This document shows positions 42,302 to 50,765 of a DNA stretch of 64,000 nucleotides, one piece after another. Every line of letters starts with the position of its first letter. The first letter of the stretch is position 1. The translations under genes were made by a program, and so were the position numbers. Under the pieces are notes generated by a model. The model was not told the DNA's origin and did not search any database. It saw only the letters and a list, made by a program, of their open reading frames with translations. The stretch lies in contig CACYME010000016.1 of assembly GCA_902775475.1 (NCBI GenBank), positions 62,001-126,000 on the forward strand, read 5' to 3'. This DNA is from an uncultured Prevotellaceae bacterium (GTDB taxonomy: Bacteria > Bacteroidota > Bacteroidia > Bacteroidales > Bacteroidaceae).

Positions 42302-44686
42302 TTAGAGCACCTTGAAGCGAGCGAACTTCAGCAAGAGCTGCTTGGTGCCAGCATTGCGGAACTCCACGGTGGCTTTCTCGTTGTCGCCACTGCCCTCTAA
42401 GCGAATGACCGTGCCTACGCCAAAGCGCTGGTGCTCAATGACAGCCCCTTCGCGCAGCCCGCTGGTCGTCGGCGCTGACTGCGAGGCCTTCACGGCGCTG
42501 GCCACAGGCCGATAGCGCCCTCCGCTGGTGGTATGGAGCAGTTTCTTGAAGTCCGCCGAAAACGGGTCGACAGGTTTTTCTGCTTGCCGCTGGGGGATAG
42601 CCCTCGGCTTGGGGTCGGCGCGGAACTGCGTGGCCACAGGGCGCGGGTTCTGCATCCACTCCGGTCCTTCCGACGGCCGCTGCCACGGCCGTCTCTCGCT
42701 TCTCTCCTCCCTTTCCTCCTTTTGCCCGCTGTTCTCAACGTAGAGCAGCTTCGGGTCGATGTCACGGATGAAGCGCGAGGGCGTGTCGTACTCCATGCGT
42801 CCGAAGCGGAAACGGTTCTGGGCACAAGTCAGGATACAGTGGCGCTCAGCACGGGTGATGGCCACGTAGAGCAGGCGCCGCTCCTCCTCCAGTTCACGCA
42901 GGGAGTTCGTGCACATGGGCGATGGGAAGATGTTCTCCTCCAGCCCGACGACAAATACCGTCGGGAACTCCAGGCCCTTGGCGGCATGTATGGTCATGAG
43001 CGACACCTTGTGCTGCGAGTCGTCCTTGTCGCTGTCGAGGTCGGTCAGCAAGGCCACCTCCTGCAGGAAGTCACTCAGCTGCACCTGGTCTTCCATCCCC
43101 TCCTCGCGGCGACTTTCCACGAAGTCCTGCATGCCGGAGAGAAACTCCTCCAGGTTCTCCTGCCGGCTCAGGTCTTCAGGATTGCGGCTGGAATAGATGT
43201 CCTTCGAAATGCCGCTCTCCATGATGACGGCGTGGCCCAGCTGGTAGGCGTCCTCGCCCTGTAGCCGTTGCCGCCACCCCTCAATGAGCTGGCGGAAAGC
43301 CTCCAGCTTGGCGGCGGTGCCACGGGCCACATCGAGGTGAAACAGCGTGGGCTGCGAGATGACGGTGAAGAGCGAGACGCCATACTGCGTGGCGGTGGCA
43401 GCTACCTTTTGCAAGGTAGTGTCGCCGATGCCACGTGTGGGATAGTTGATGATGCGGCGCAGCGCCTCCTCGTCGTCGGGATTGACTATCGTTCGGAAGT
43501 AGGCGATGACATCCTTGATTTCCTTGCGCTGGTAGAAGGAAAGACCGCCATAGATGCGATAGGGGATGCCGTCCTTGCGCATCTGCTCCTCGAAGGAGCG
43601 GCTCTGCGAGTTGGTGCGGTAGAGGATGGCGAAGTCGCTGTACTCACCATGCTCCTGCCGTCGCAGCCGCTTGATGTCGTTACACACGATCATGGCCTCC
43701 TCGCGGTCGCTCAGGGCGGGCTTCAGCTGCAGTTTTTCGCCGTTCTCGCCCATGCTGTAGACGTCCTTTGGAATCTGGCGCTCATTCTTGCGGATGAGGC
43801 TGTTGGCGGCCTCCACGATGAGCTGCGTAGAGCGGTAGTTCTGCTCCAGTTTGAACAGTTTGGCATTGGTATATGACTCCCTGAAATTGAGAATATTATC
43901 GATATTCGCTCCACGGAAGCTATAGATGCTCTGAGCATCGTCGCCAACGACACATACCTGCTGCCGTTCGCGGGTGAGCTGCAGCAGAATCTTCTGCTGG
44001 GCGAAGTTGGTGTCCTGGTACTCGTCGACGAGCACGAAGTGGAACTTCTCCACATACTTGCGGCGGATGTCGTCGTGCTCCTCGAAGAGCAGATAAGTCT
44101 GCACCAGCAGGTCGTCGAAGTCCATCGCGTTGGCCTGTCGGCAGCGAGCGGCATAGCGCTTGTACACCTCGGCCACCAGCGGGTGCTTCTTGTCGAAGAG
44201 CGAGCAGTTCACGAAGGCATCGGGCAGCACGAGGTGGTTCTTCGCCATCGAAATCTGGTCGGCCACGGTAGAGGGCTTGTAGACCTTGTCGTCGAGGCCC
44301 ATCTCCTTGATGATGTTCTTCACCAGCGAACGGGCGTCGGCCTGGTCGTAGATGGTGAAGCTCGACTGGTAGCCGATGGCCTGTGCCTCGCTGCGCAGGA
44401 TGCGGGCAAAGACGGCGTGGAAGGTGCCCATCTGCAAGTAGCGGGCACGCTCCTCGCCCACCAGCCGGGCTATGCGTTCCTTCATCTCGCGGGCAGCCTT
44501 GTTGGTGAACGTGAGGGCCAGAATATTCCAGGGGGCCAGCTGCTTCTCCTGCAGCAGATAGGCAATCTTATAGGTGAGCACACGGGTCTTCCCCGACCCG
44601 GCACCAGCAATGACCAGCGAAGCGCCATCGCAGTAGACCACGGCCTCGCGCTGGCTTTCGTTGAGTTGAGTGAGCAAGTTTTCCAT
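42302..44686 (-). CDS. uvrD: UvrD/PcrA-type superfamily 1 DNA helicase
   Basis: A 794-aa 3'-5' helicase for nucleotide-excision and mismatch repair and for clearing replication or recombination blocks. It has Walker A GAGSGKT at 28-34, VDEYQDTN (motif II), GDDAQSIYSFRGA (III), QNYRST (IV), TIHAAKGLEFP and VAITRAERH (VI). The C-terminal ~110 residues are a basic Arg/Pro/Gln-rich linker and a small beta domain (FGVGTVIRLEGSGDNEKATV), probably for RNA polymerase or partner contact. ATG 44686 is chosen over 44716 because a TAACTTTG element (44695-44702) overlaps the extra codons. It could also be named pcrA. Confidence 0.95.
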   Translation of the reverse strand: MENLLTQLNESQREAVVYCDGASLVIAGAGSGKTRVLTYKIAYLLQEKQLAPWNILALTFTNKAAREMKERIARLVGEERARYLQMGTFHAVFARILRSEAQAIGYQSSFTIYDQADARSLVKNIIKEMGLDDKVYKPSTVADQISMAKNHLVLPDAFVNCSLFDKKHPLVAEVYKRYAARCRQANAMDFDDLLVQTYLLFEEHDDIRRKYVEKFHFVLVDEYQDTNFAQQKILLQLTRERQQVCVVGDDAQSIYSFRGANIDNILNFRESYTNAKLFKLEQNYRSTQLIVEAANSLIRKNERQIPKDVYSMGENGEKLQLKPALSDREEAMIVCNDIKRLRRQEHGEYSDFAILYRTNSQSRSFEEQMRKDGIPYRIYGGLSFYQRKEIKDVIAYFRTIVNPDDEEALRRIINYPTRGIGDTTLQKVAATATQYGVSLFTVISQPTLFHLDVARGTAAKLEAFRQLIEGWRQRLQGEDAYQLGHAVIMESGISKDIYSSRNPEDLSRQENLEEFLSGMQDFVESRREEGMEDQVQLSDFLQEVALLTDLDSDKDDSQHKVSLMTIHAAKGLEFPTVFVVGLEENIFPSPMCTNSLRELEEERRLLYVAITRAERHCILTCAQNRFRFGRMEYDTPSRFIRDIDPKLLYVENSGQKEEREERSERRPWQRPSEGPEWMQNPRPVATQFRADPKPRAIPQRQAEKPVDPFSADFKKLLHTTSGGRYRPVASAVKASQSAPTTSGLREGAVIEHQRFGVGTVIRLEGSGDNEKATVEFRNAGTKQLLLKFARFKVL

Positions 44687-44694
44687 ATTGGCCG

Positions 44695-44702
44695 CAAAGT
44701 TA
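44695..44702 (-). promoter_or_regulatory. Promoter element of the helicase gene
   Basis: Minus-strand TAACTTTG, 8 bases from the chosen ATG. Confidence 0.55.
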
Positions 44703-44752
44703 ATCATTTTTTGCAAAATAAACGAGACTTTTCTGCGTTATCTTTTATAAAC

Positions 44753-46771
44753 ATGAGCATTTCAGAGCATACGATTATCATCATATCGGTAGTGACCCCC
44801 GTCTACAACGGCGAGCCTTTCATCCAGCAGGCCTACGACAGCCTGCGGCGCCAGAGCTTCGCCTGCTGGGAATGGGTGGTGGTCGACGACGGCTCCACCG
44901 ACGGCACCCTGGCGCTGCTCCGCCAGATTGCCGGGAGCGACCCTCGCGTGAGGTGCTACACCCAGCCCGCCAGCGGCTCGGCCAAGCAGCCGCGTGACCA
45001 CGCCGTGGCCGAGGCACGGGGCATGTTCGTCTTGCCCCTCGATATCGACGACCGTTTGTCCGACGACTATCTTGAGAAGATGCTCATCCGCCAAAAGAAT
45101 ACCGAGGCCGACATCGTCTACCCCCACATGGTCTTCGTCGACATGGCCACCGGCAAGACTACCGAGGAACTGCCCGTGGCCGGTTTCGACGCCAGCAGGG
45201 TCTACGGCGGGCGCGACCTCGTGAAGGAGACCATGCCCGAATGGCGCATCGGCTGCAACGGCGGTCTCTATCGCCCTAAAGTGTGGGTCAACCGCAGCTG
45301 GCCAGTGAAGGAGAAGCCCGTCTGGATGAACTCCGACGAGGTCGACGAGCGTCTCTACCTGCTTCAGGCCCGCCGCGTGGCCTTTGCCGATGCCCACTAC
45401 TTCTATCAGAACCACGCCGCGTCCATCTCCACCCGTGTCTCGCCCAAGCTGTTCCACACGCTGAAGACCAGCCTCGAGCTGTTCAGCCTGATAGAGGATG
45501 AGTTCGGCAAGGAGAGCGAAGAATACCAGCGCATGCTGCGCAAGGCCTTCTGCGACTGGCGCTGGAAGATGGCCACCTACGTGCAGCACCACGACGAGCT
45601 GGCCTTTGCCGATGCCCAGATACACCAGAACCTGGCCGCCTGCTTCGCCAGGCTCAGCGCCAGCGTGCTCACCCCTGGCGAGCGTCTGCAGTTCCTCTGG
45701 CTGAAGAGCTTTCCCCTGCTGCTGGCCCTCTTCTGCATGAAGTACAAGCCACGCCTGCTGTGGCAGAAAATCATCGCCCGGCTGTGGCCCCAGGGATATG
45801 CTTCATTGTTTGTCAGACGGCAAGTGGAAAAACAGTTCAGGGAGCAGCTGGAGCGTAGCTACCACGCCGATGCCGCCCCCCTGAAGCCAGAAGACGCCGT
45901 GGCGGTGTGCATGAACTGCGGCAACACCGAGAGCGGCGGACTGGTAGACCGCCTGCGCGGTGCCGTCAGCGTCTTCGAGGTGTGCCAGCAGGCGGGTCGC
46001 CCCTTCCGCCTCTTCTTCACCCACCCCTTCCGTCTGGAGGACTACCTGGAGCCTGCCGCCTACGACTGGCGCTGTGCTGAGCCGTGCGTCAGCTTTTCCG
46101 CACAGCACGTTGAGCGGGTCGTCCTGCAGGTGGTCAGCGGGCTTGAAGGAAAGAGGCATCAGCAGCAGATGCACAGCGCGTTACGGCAAAATCCCGACAA
46201 GCAGGTGCATTTCTACACGAATGCCAACTTCTGCTACGACGACGGCGATTTCGCCGCCAGCTTCAACACGCTCTTCCGCCCCACCCCGCGCCTGCAGGGC
46301 CATCTGGAGCGCATCCGCCACGACATCGGCACCGACGACTACATCAGCGTGTCGGCACGCTTCTGCAACCTGCTCGACGATTTCAACGAGGAGGTCTACA
46401 GCGAGCCCCTCTCCATCGTGGAGCGCGAGAAGCTGCTCAGCGGCTGCATGGACCAGCTGGGGCAGCTGCTCAAGGGAGTCGGCAACGGCCAGCGCGTGCT
46501 GCTCTGCTCCGACAGCACCACCTTCCTGCAGCGGGCGCAGCAGACCTTCCCCGGCGCCTTCTACGTCATCCCCGGCACGGTATCGCACATCGGCAACGAC
46601 GGAGTCCACAGCTATGAATACTACGAGAAGACCTTCCTCGACTTCTTCACCATTGCCCGGGCCAGCCGCGTCTGCCTGCTCCTCGGCCCAGGCATGATGC
46701 GCAGCGGCTTCCCCTACGCCGCAGCGCGGAGCCAGGGAAAACCATTTGACATTCTGGCATTTAGAGTATAA
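44753..46771 (+). CDS. Two-domain glycosyltransferase: GT2 plus fucosyltransferase-like
   Basis: 672 aa from ATG 44753; the same frame is open for 700 bp upstream, but only as antisense to the helicase gene. Residues ~5-260 are a family 2 glycosyltransferase: SVVTPVYNGEPFIQQAY, VVDDGSTDG and PLDIDDRLSD (the DxD metal site). Residues ~385-672 hold a second domain with GGLVDRLRGAVSVFEVCQQA and YISVSARFCNLLDDF, an order that recalls NodZ-like fucosyltransferases of GT-B fold; this second assignment is weaker. It would add two sugars in sequence to a surface polysaccharide. It opens a five-gene cluster with a flippase and three more transferases. Confidence 0.82.
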   Translation: MSISEHTIIIISVVTPVYNGEPFIQQAYDSLRRQSFACWEWVVVDDGSTDGTLALLRQIAGSDPRVRCYTQPASGSAKQPRDHAVAEARGMFVLPLDIDDRLSDDYLEKMLIRQKNTEADIVYPHMVFVDMATGKTTEELPVAGFDASRVYGGRDLVKETMPEWRIGCNGGLYRPKVWVNRSWPVKEKPVWMNSDEVDERLYLLQARRVAFADAHYFYQNHAASISTRVSPKLFHTLKTSLELFSLIEDEFGKESEEYQRMLRKAFCDWRWKMATYVQHHDELAFADAQIHQNLAACFARLSASVLTPGERLQFLWLKSFPLLLALFCMKYKPRLLWQKIIARLWPQGYASLFVRRQVEKQFREQLERSYHADAAPLKPEDAVAVCMNCGNTESGGLVDRLRGAVSVFEVCQQAGRPFRLFFTHPFRLEDYLEPAAYDWRCAEPCVSFSAQHVERVVLQVVSGLEGKRHQQQMHSALRQNPDKQVHFYTNANFCYDDGDFAASFNTLFRPTPRLQGHLERIRHDIGTDDYISVSARFCNLLDDFNEEVYSEPLSIVEREKLLSGCMDQLGQLLKGVGNGQRVLLCSDSTTFLQRAQQTFPGAFYVIPGTVSHIGNDGVHSYEYYEKTFLDFFTIARASRVCLLLGPGMMRSGFPYAAARSQGKPFDILAFRV

Positions 46772-46785
46772 AGCATACATTATTG

Positions 46786-48285
46786 ATGGAACAGAGCCAC
46801 GTGAACATCTACCGCCGCATCGTTTCGAGCACCGCCGTCTTCGGCGGCGCACAGGTGTTCAACGCGCTGGTCAACATCGTCCGCGGCAAGCTCGTGGCCA
46901 GCATCCTGCAGTCGGGCGGCATGGGCATCTCGTCCATCATGACCAATGCCGCCAACAGCCTGCAGCAGCTGTCGCTCATGGGGCTGAACGTCTCGGCCGT
47001 GCCCGACATATCGAAGGCCCACGCCAGCGACGACGCCCGCATCCTGAGCGCCACCCTGCGCATCGTGCGCCGCCTGGTGCTCGCAGCGGCCCTCCTCGGC
47101 CTCGTGGCCACGCTGGCCCTGTCGCCGCTCATGTCGCGCCTGTCCTTCGGCTCCGATGCCTACACCTGGCAGTTCCTCCTCCTCGCCGCCGTCGTCTTCT
47201 TCAACGTCATGGCCACCGGCGAACTCACCGTGCTGCAGGGCATGCGCCGCTACAAACGGCTGGCGTTCTGCTCCACCGTGCCCCCGCTCTGCGGACTGCT
47301 CCTCAGCGTGCCCATCTACCTCGTCTGGGGCACCCGCGGCATCGTGTCCGCCATGATTCTCGGCGGAGCCGTCTACTTCGCGGCCATCAAGTACCAGACG
47401 CGCCGTCTCACCCCTCCTGACGCCAGCCCACGCCCCCCCATCACCTTGCGCACCATGTGGCAGCACGGCAGCGGCATCATCAAGTTCGGGGCGGTCATGA
47501 CCGTGGGCACCCTCGTGGGCACCCTCACCACCTATCTGCTCACCATCTTCATCAGCCGCACGGGCAACCTGAGCGACGTGGGCTTCTACCAGGCCGCCGG
47601 AGCCATCACCACCCAGTACATCGGCCTCATCTTCACCGCCATGGCCGCCGACTACTTCCCCCATCTGTCGGGGCTCGTGAAGACCAGCCGCCGCGAAGCC
47701 TTCCATCTGGTGAACCAGCAGACCGAAATCCTCATCCTCATCATGACGCCACTCGTCATGCTGCTCATCCTCACCGCCCCCATCGTCATCCGCATACTGC
47801 TCACGCCCGAGTTCCTCAGCACCGGCCGCATGGTGCGACTGCTGGGCATGGCCTGCATCTTCAAGGCACTCTGCTTCCCCATGGACTACCTGGCCTATGC
47901 CAAGAGCGATACACCCTACATCTTCTGGGTAGAGGTCGTCTGGGGCAACGCCAAGACCTTCGCCGTCATGGCCCTCTGCTACTGCCTCTGGGGGCTCGAT
48001 GGCTTAGGCTACGGAGCGCTGGCCTGCGCCGTCCTCGACTTCGTGCTGAGCGTCCTGCTCATCCGCTGGCGCTACGGCTTCAGCCTTGCTGCTGCCACCT
48101 GGCGACTCATCACCGTCTCCTCGCTGCTGGCAGCCGCCTGCCTGGCATGCTCGTTCCTCCACTCCACCGCCCTGAAATACGGAGCCATGGCGGTGCTCAC
48201 CCTCGTGGGAATAGCCTTCTGCCTGGCACAGCTGAACCGACGCATCGACCTGAAGGCTGCATGGAGGAAAATGAAAATGAGGTGA
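46786..48285 (+). CDS. Wzx-type polysaccharide flippase
   Basis: A 499-aa inner-membrane protein with about 12 hydrophobic helices. It flips lipid-linked oligosaccharide repeat units from the cytosolic to the periplasmic face, for later polymerisation or ligation. The start IYRRIVSSTAVFGGAQVFNA, a GMGISSIMTNAANSLQQLS segment and the later RNxxLLTIFISRTGNLSDVG-like pattern (TYLLTIFISRTGNLSDVGFY) fit O-antigen translocases of the MOP superfamily. It starts with ATG 46786, 14 bp after the previous gene; TTG 46783 is less likely. No Wzy polymerase is recognisable in the window. Confidence 0.9.
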   Translation: MEQSHVNIYRRIVSSTAVFGGAQVFNALVNIVRGKLVASILQSGGMGISSIMTNAANSLQQLSLMGLNVSAVPDISKAHASDDARILSATLRIVRRLVLAAALLGLVATLALSPLMSRLSFGSDAYTWQFLLLAAVVFFNVMATGELTVLQGMRRYKRLAFCSTVPPLCGLLLSVPIYLVWGTRGIVSAMILGGAVYFAAIKYQTRRLTPPDASPRPPITLRTMWQHGSGIIKFGAVMTVGTLVGTLTTYLLTIFISRTGNLSDVGFYQAAGAITTQYIGLIFTAMAADYFPHLSGLVKTSRREAFHLVNQQTEILILIMTPLVMLLILTAPIVIRILLTPEFLSTGRMVRLLGMACIFKALCFPMDYLAYAKSDTPYIFWVEVVWGNAKTFAVMALCYCLWGLDGLGYGALACAVLDFVLSVLLIRWRYGFSLAAATWRLITVSSLLAAACLACSFLHSTALKYGAMAVLTLVGIAFCLAQLNRRIDLKAAWRKMKMR

Positions 48286-48351
48286 AAGTTTGGCAATGGT
48301 AGACGAACTCCGCTCGGAAATGGGGCAGGAGGCCGTATATTTTCATGCAGA

Positions 48352-48765
48352 ATGTCAAAATCTTTCACAAAAAATTTTGTTCACGGCGACGAAGCATTTT
48401 AGCGTGAAAAATGGCCGTTTTCGAGCCTTAGGAAGGCGTCACCCGATGAAAAATCGGGCCGCAGAAGACGAAAATTTGCACACAGGCCCCACTTTTGTGC
48501 ACGTTTTTTGCTCAAATTTTGCTACTTTTCGCGTTTCTGTAAGCACGCCAATTTTTCAAAAGTCAACGCCAAATTTTCAAAAGTCGTTGACTTTTTTTTC
48601 TCAACGAACGCCTTTTTCCGCAAAAATCACCACAATCGCCTAATAATCAATAATTTAATAAAACCTCTCAAAACTCGCTTATTTTCGTCCAAAAGTTTTT
48701 TCGTGGAGAATTTTTGAAATATGGAGGTCAAAAATGGCCATTTTGTCAATTTTGTTCAAAAAAAA
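48352..48765 (+). repeat. Intergenic element family 2, copy B
   Basis: Inverted copy of 31481-31890. It contains the doubled CCAATTTTTCAAAAGTCAACG/CCAAATTTTCAAAAGTCG units (48548-48590), TTTTCGTCCAAAAGTTTTTT and TGGAGGTCAAAAATGGCCAT. Copy B lies between the flippase and the next glycosyltransferase. No gene is inside; the frame open from 48721 belongs to the element up to the real start at 48907. Confidence 0.85.
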
Positions 48766-48793
48766 GAGCCATGCAAATCGGTGTCAAAAATGA

Positions 48794-48825
48794 TTTGCAT
48801 TTTCGCTTGCTTAGTCGTACCTTTG
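48794..48825 (+). promoter_or_regulatory. Upstream copy of a duplicated promoter
   Basis: TTTG (48794-48797), 20 bases, TACCTTTG (48818-48825). Sequence from TTTGCATTTTCGCTTGCTTA onward is repeated 74 bp downstream. Confidence 0.75.
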
Positions 48826-48867
48826 GCTGGCGTTGAAGATGCTTCCGCACGGATAATTGCAAATAAA

Positions 48868-48899
48868 TTTGCATTTTCGCTTGCTTATTTGTACCTTTG
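48868..48899 (+). promoter_or_regulatory. Downstream copy of the duplicated promoter
   Basis: TTTG (48868-48871), 20 bases, TACCTTTG (48892-48899), 7 bases before ATG 48907. Perfect consensus; predicts a nearly leaderless message. Confidence 0.85.
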
Positions 48900-48906
48900 C
48901 ACTGTC

Positions 48907-49797
48907 ATGGCCGTAAAGCTAAGTGTCATCATACCCGTCTACTGCGTAGAGGCAACGCTGGAGCGCTGCCTGCAGAGCGTCGTGGGACAGACGTTCCGCG
49001 ACATAGAGGTGATTCTGGTCGACGACGGTTCGCCCGACGGCTGCCCGCAGCTGTGCGACGAGTGGGCAGTGCGCGACAGCCGCATCAGCGTCATCCACCA
49101 GCGGAACCGCGGACTGAGCGCGGCACGCAACGCGGGGTTAGACGCTGCGCAGGGCGAGTGGGTGACGTTCGCTGACTCCGACGACTTCCTCGACACCGAC
49201 ACCTACGCCCAGCTGATGGCGCAGGCCGACGACTGCGACCTGCTGGAGTACCCTTTCTACTGGCACTACGGCAGCGCGGAGCAACAGCAGAGGCTGACGA
49301 CGGCGGAGACCTACGACGACGCTGACGACTACTGGCTGCGCGGACATGCCTACGAGCACACTTACGCCTGGAACAAGCTCTACCGCCGCACGCTCTTCAG
49401 CGAGGTGCGCTTCCCCGAAGGGAAGGTGTTCGAGGATGCGTGGGTGCTGCCCCGGCTGCTCAGCAAGGTGAGGCGCATCAGGAGCGCTGCGAAGGGGTGC
49501 TACTACTACTGCCAGAACCCGCAGGGCATCACCGCACGGGCCGACGGCCGCGAGCTGGCGATGCTCCTCGAGGCCCACAGGCTGACGCTCTCGCGCTGGT
49601 GCGACGACCGCTACTACATGCACGTGCTGAACATTCAGCTCGACGTGAGCCGACTGACGGGAGCGCCCCCCACCCTGCCCCGTCGGCACATCAGCGTCTT
49701 TGGCCCTGCACTGACCGCAAGGCAGAGACTGAAGGCCCTGCTTCTCAATCTGATAGGAATTGACAGACTATGCAATATTTACCTACTGAGACACTGA
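48907..49797 (+). CDS. Family 2 glycosyltransferase
   Basis: 296 aa from ATG 48907. GT-A fold: KLSVIIPVYCVEATLERCLQ at the start, LVDDGSPDGC for the nucleotide, NRGLSAARNAGLDAA and FADSDDFLD (DxD). The C-terminal part is helical and amphipathic, probably membrane-associated. It transfers one sugar from a nucleotide donor in polysaccharide synthesis; donor and acceptor cannot be told. The longer frame from 48721 is rejected since it runs through repeat copy B and both promoters. The next gene begins 28 bp before its stop. Confidence 0.92.
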   Translation: MAVKLSVIIPVYCVEATLERCLQSVVGQTFRDIEVILVDDGSPDGCPQLCDEWAVRDSRISVIHQRNRGLSAARNAGLDAAQGEWVTFADSDDFLDTDTYAQLMAQADDCDLLEYPFYWHYGSAEQQQRLTTAETYDDADDYWLRGHAYEHTYAWNKLYRRTLFSEVRFPEGKVFEDAWVLPRLLSKVRRIRSAAKGCYYYCQNPQGITARADGRELAMLLEAHRLTLSRWCDDRYYMHVLNIQLDVSRLTGAPPTLPRRHISVFGPALTARQRLKALLLNLIGIDRLCNIYLLRH

Positions 49798-50765
49798 ACA
49801 ACGGCAGACCAATGGTCAGCTTCATCCTGACCTACTACGACCTGCCGACGGCGCTGCTCCGCCAGTGCATCGAGAGCATCAAGGCGCTCTCGCTGCGAGC
49901 GGCGGAACGCGAAATCATCCTCATAGACGACGGCTCGCAGCTGTCGCCGCTCGCGGAGCTGGCAGACATGCTGGACGACATCATCTACGTCAGACAGCCC
50001 AACGGCGGACTGAGCGCTGCCCGCAACAGGGGTCTGAACGTCGCCACGGGCGAATACCTGCAGTTCGTAGATGCCGACGACCGGCTCATCACCTCAAGCT
50101 ATGAGCACTGTCTCGACCTGGTACGCTACCAGAAGCCCGACATGGTGATGTTCGCCCTGGCCAGCGACGACAGCAGCGAAGGCAACGCCAGCCATGAAGA
50201 CAGCGCGCTGATGAGCGGCAGCGAGCTGATGCGCTCGCAGAACCTGCACGGCTCGGCATGCTGCTACCTGTTCCGCCGCACCATCGTGGGCGACCTGCGC
50301 TTCACCACGGGCACGCTACACGAGGACGAGGAGTTCACCCCGCTGCTGCTGCTCAGGGCCGACACCGTCATCAGCACCAACGCCAGGGCCTACCTCTACC
50401 GCCAGCGGGAGGACTCCATCATGACCACCGCCAGCGTGCGCCACCGGCTCAGACGGCTCGGCGATGCCCAGCAGATTCTCCTGCGCCTGCAGCGCACCGC
50501 CGACTCGCTGCCCCATCAGGAGCGGCTGGCGCTGACGCGGCGCGTGAACCAGCTCACGATGGACTATATATATAATGTGATACAGCTCACGGGCAGCCGC
50601 CACTACCTCGACCTCAAGCTGGAGATGCTGCGCAAGGCGGGCCTCTATCCGCTGCCCAAGCGCGACTACACCCGCAAATATGCCTGGTTCCGCCGACTGG
50701 CCAACAACGACCTGGGGCTGAACGTGCTGATGCGCGCCATACCCCTGCTGAAGAAGGAACGATGA
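49770..50765 (+). CDS. Family 2 glycosyltransferase
   Basis: 331 aa, overlapping the previous gene by 28 bp and the next by 4 bp. GT-A fold with VSFILTYYDLPTALLRQCIE, LIDDGSQ, NGGLSAARNRGLNVATGEY and FVDADDRL (DxD). The central LFRRTIVGDLRF and TLHEDEEFTPLLLLRA blocks are common in Bacteroidota capsule and O-antigen transferases. A start at ATG 49812 (MVSFIL) would remove the overlap and is also plausible. Tight overlaps indicate coupled translation with both neighbours. Confidence 0.92.
   Translation: MQYLPTETLNNGRPMVSFILTYYDLPTALLRQCIESIKALSLRAAEREIILIDDGSQLSPLAELADMLDDIIYVRQPNGGLSAARNRGLNVATGEYLQFVDADDRLITSSYEHCLDLVRYQKPDMVMFALASDDSSEGNASHEDSALMSGSELMRSQNLHGSACCYLFRRTIVGDLRFTTGTLHEDEEFTPLLLLRADTVISTNARAYLYRQREDSIMTTASVRHRLRRLGDAQQILLRLQRTADSLPHQERLALTRRVNQLTMDYIYNVIQLTGSRHYLDLKLEMLRKAGLYPLPKRDYTRKYAWFRRLANNDLGLNVLMRAIPLLKKER

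Noticed and set aside
44039-44752. 700-bp open frame upstream of and in frame with the two-domain glycosyltransferase
   Set aside because: It is antisense to the conserved helicase gene and its translation is not protein-like; ATG 44753 starts a standard GT2 domain.
48721-48906. 62-codon extension of the GT2 gene
   Set aside because: It runs through repeat copy B and two promoters; ATG 48907 begins the family motif.
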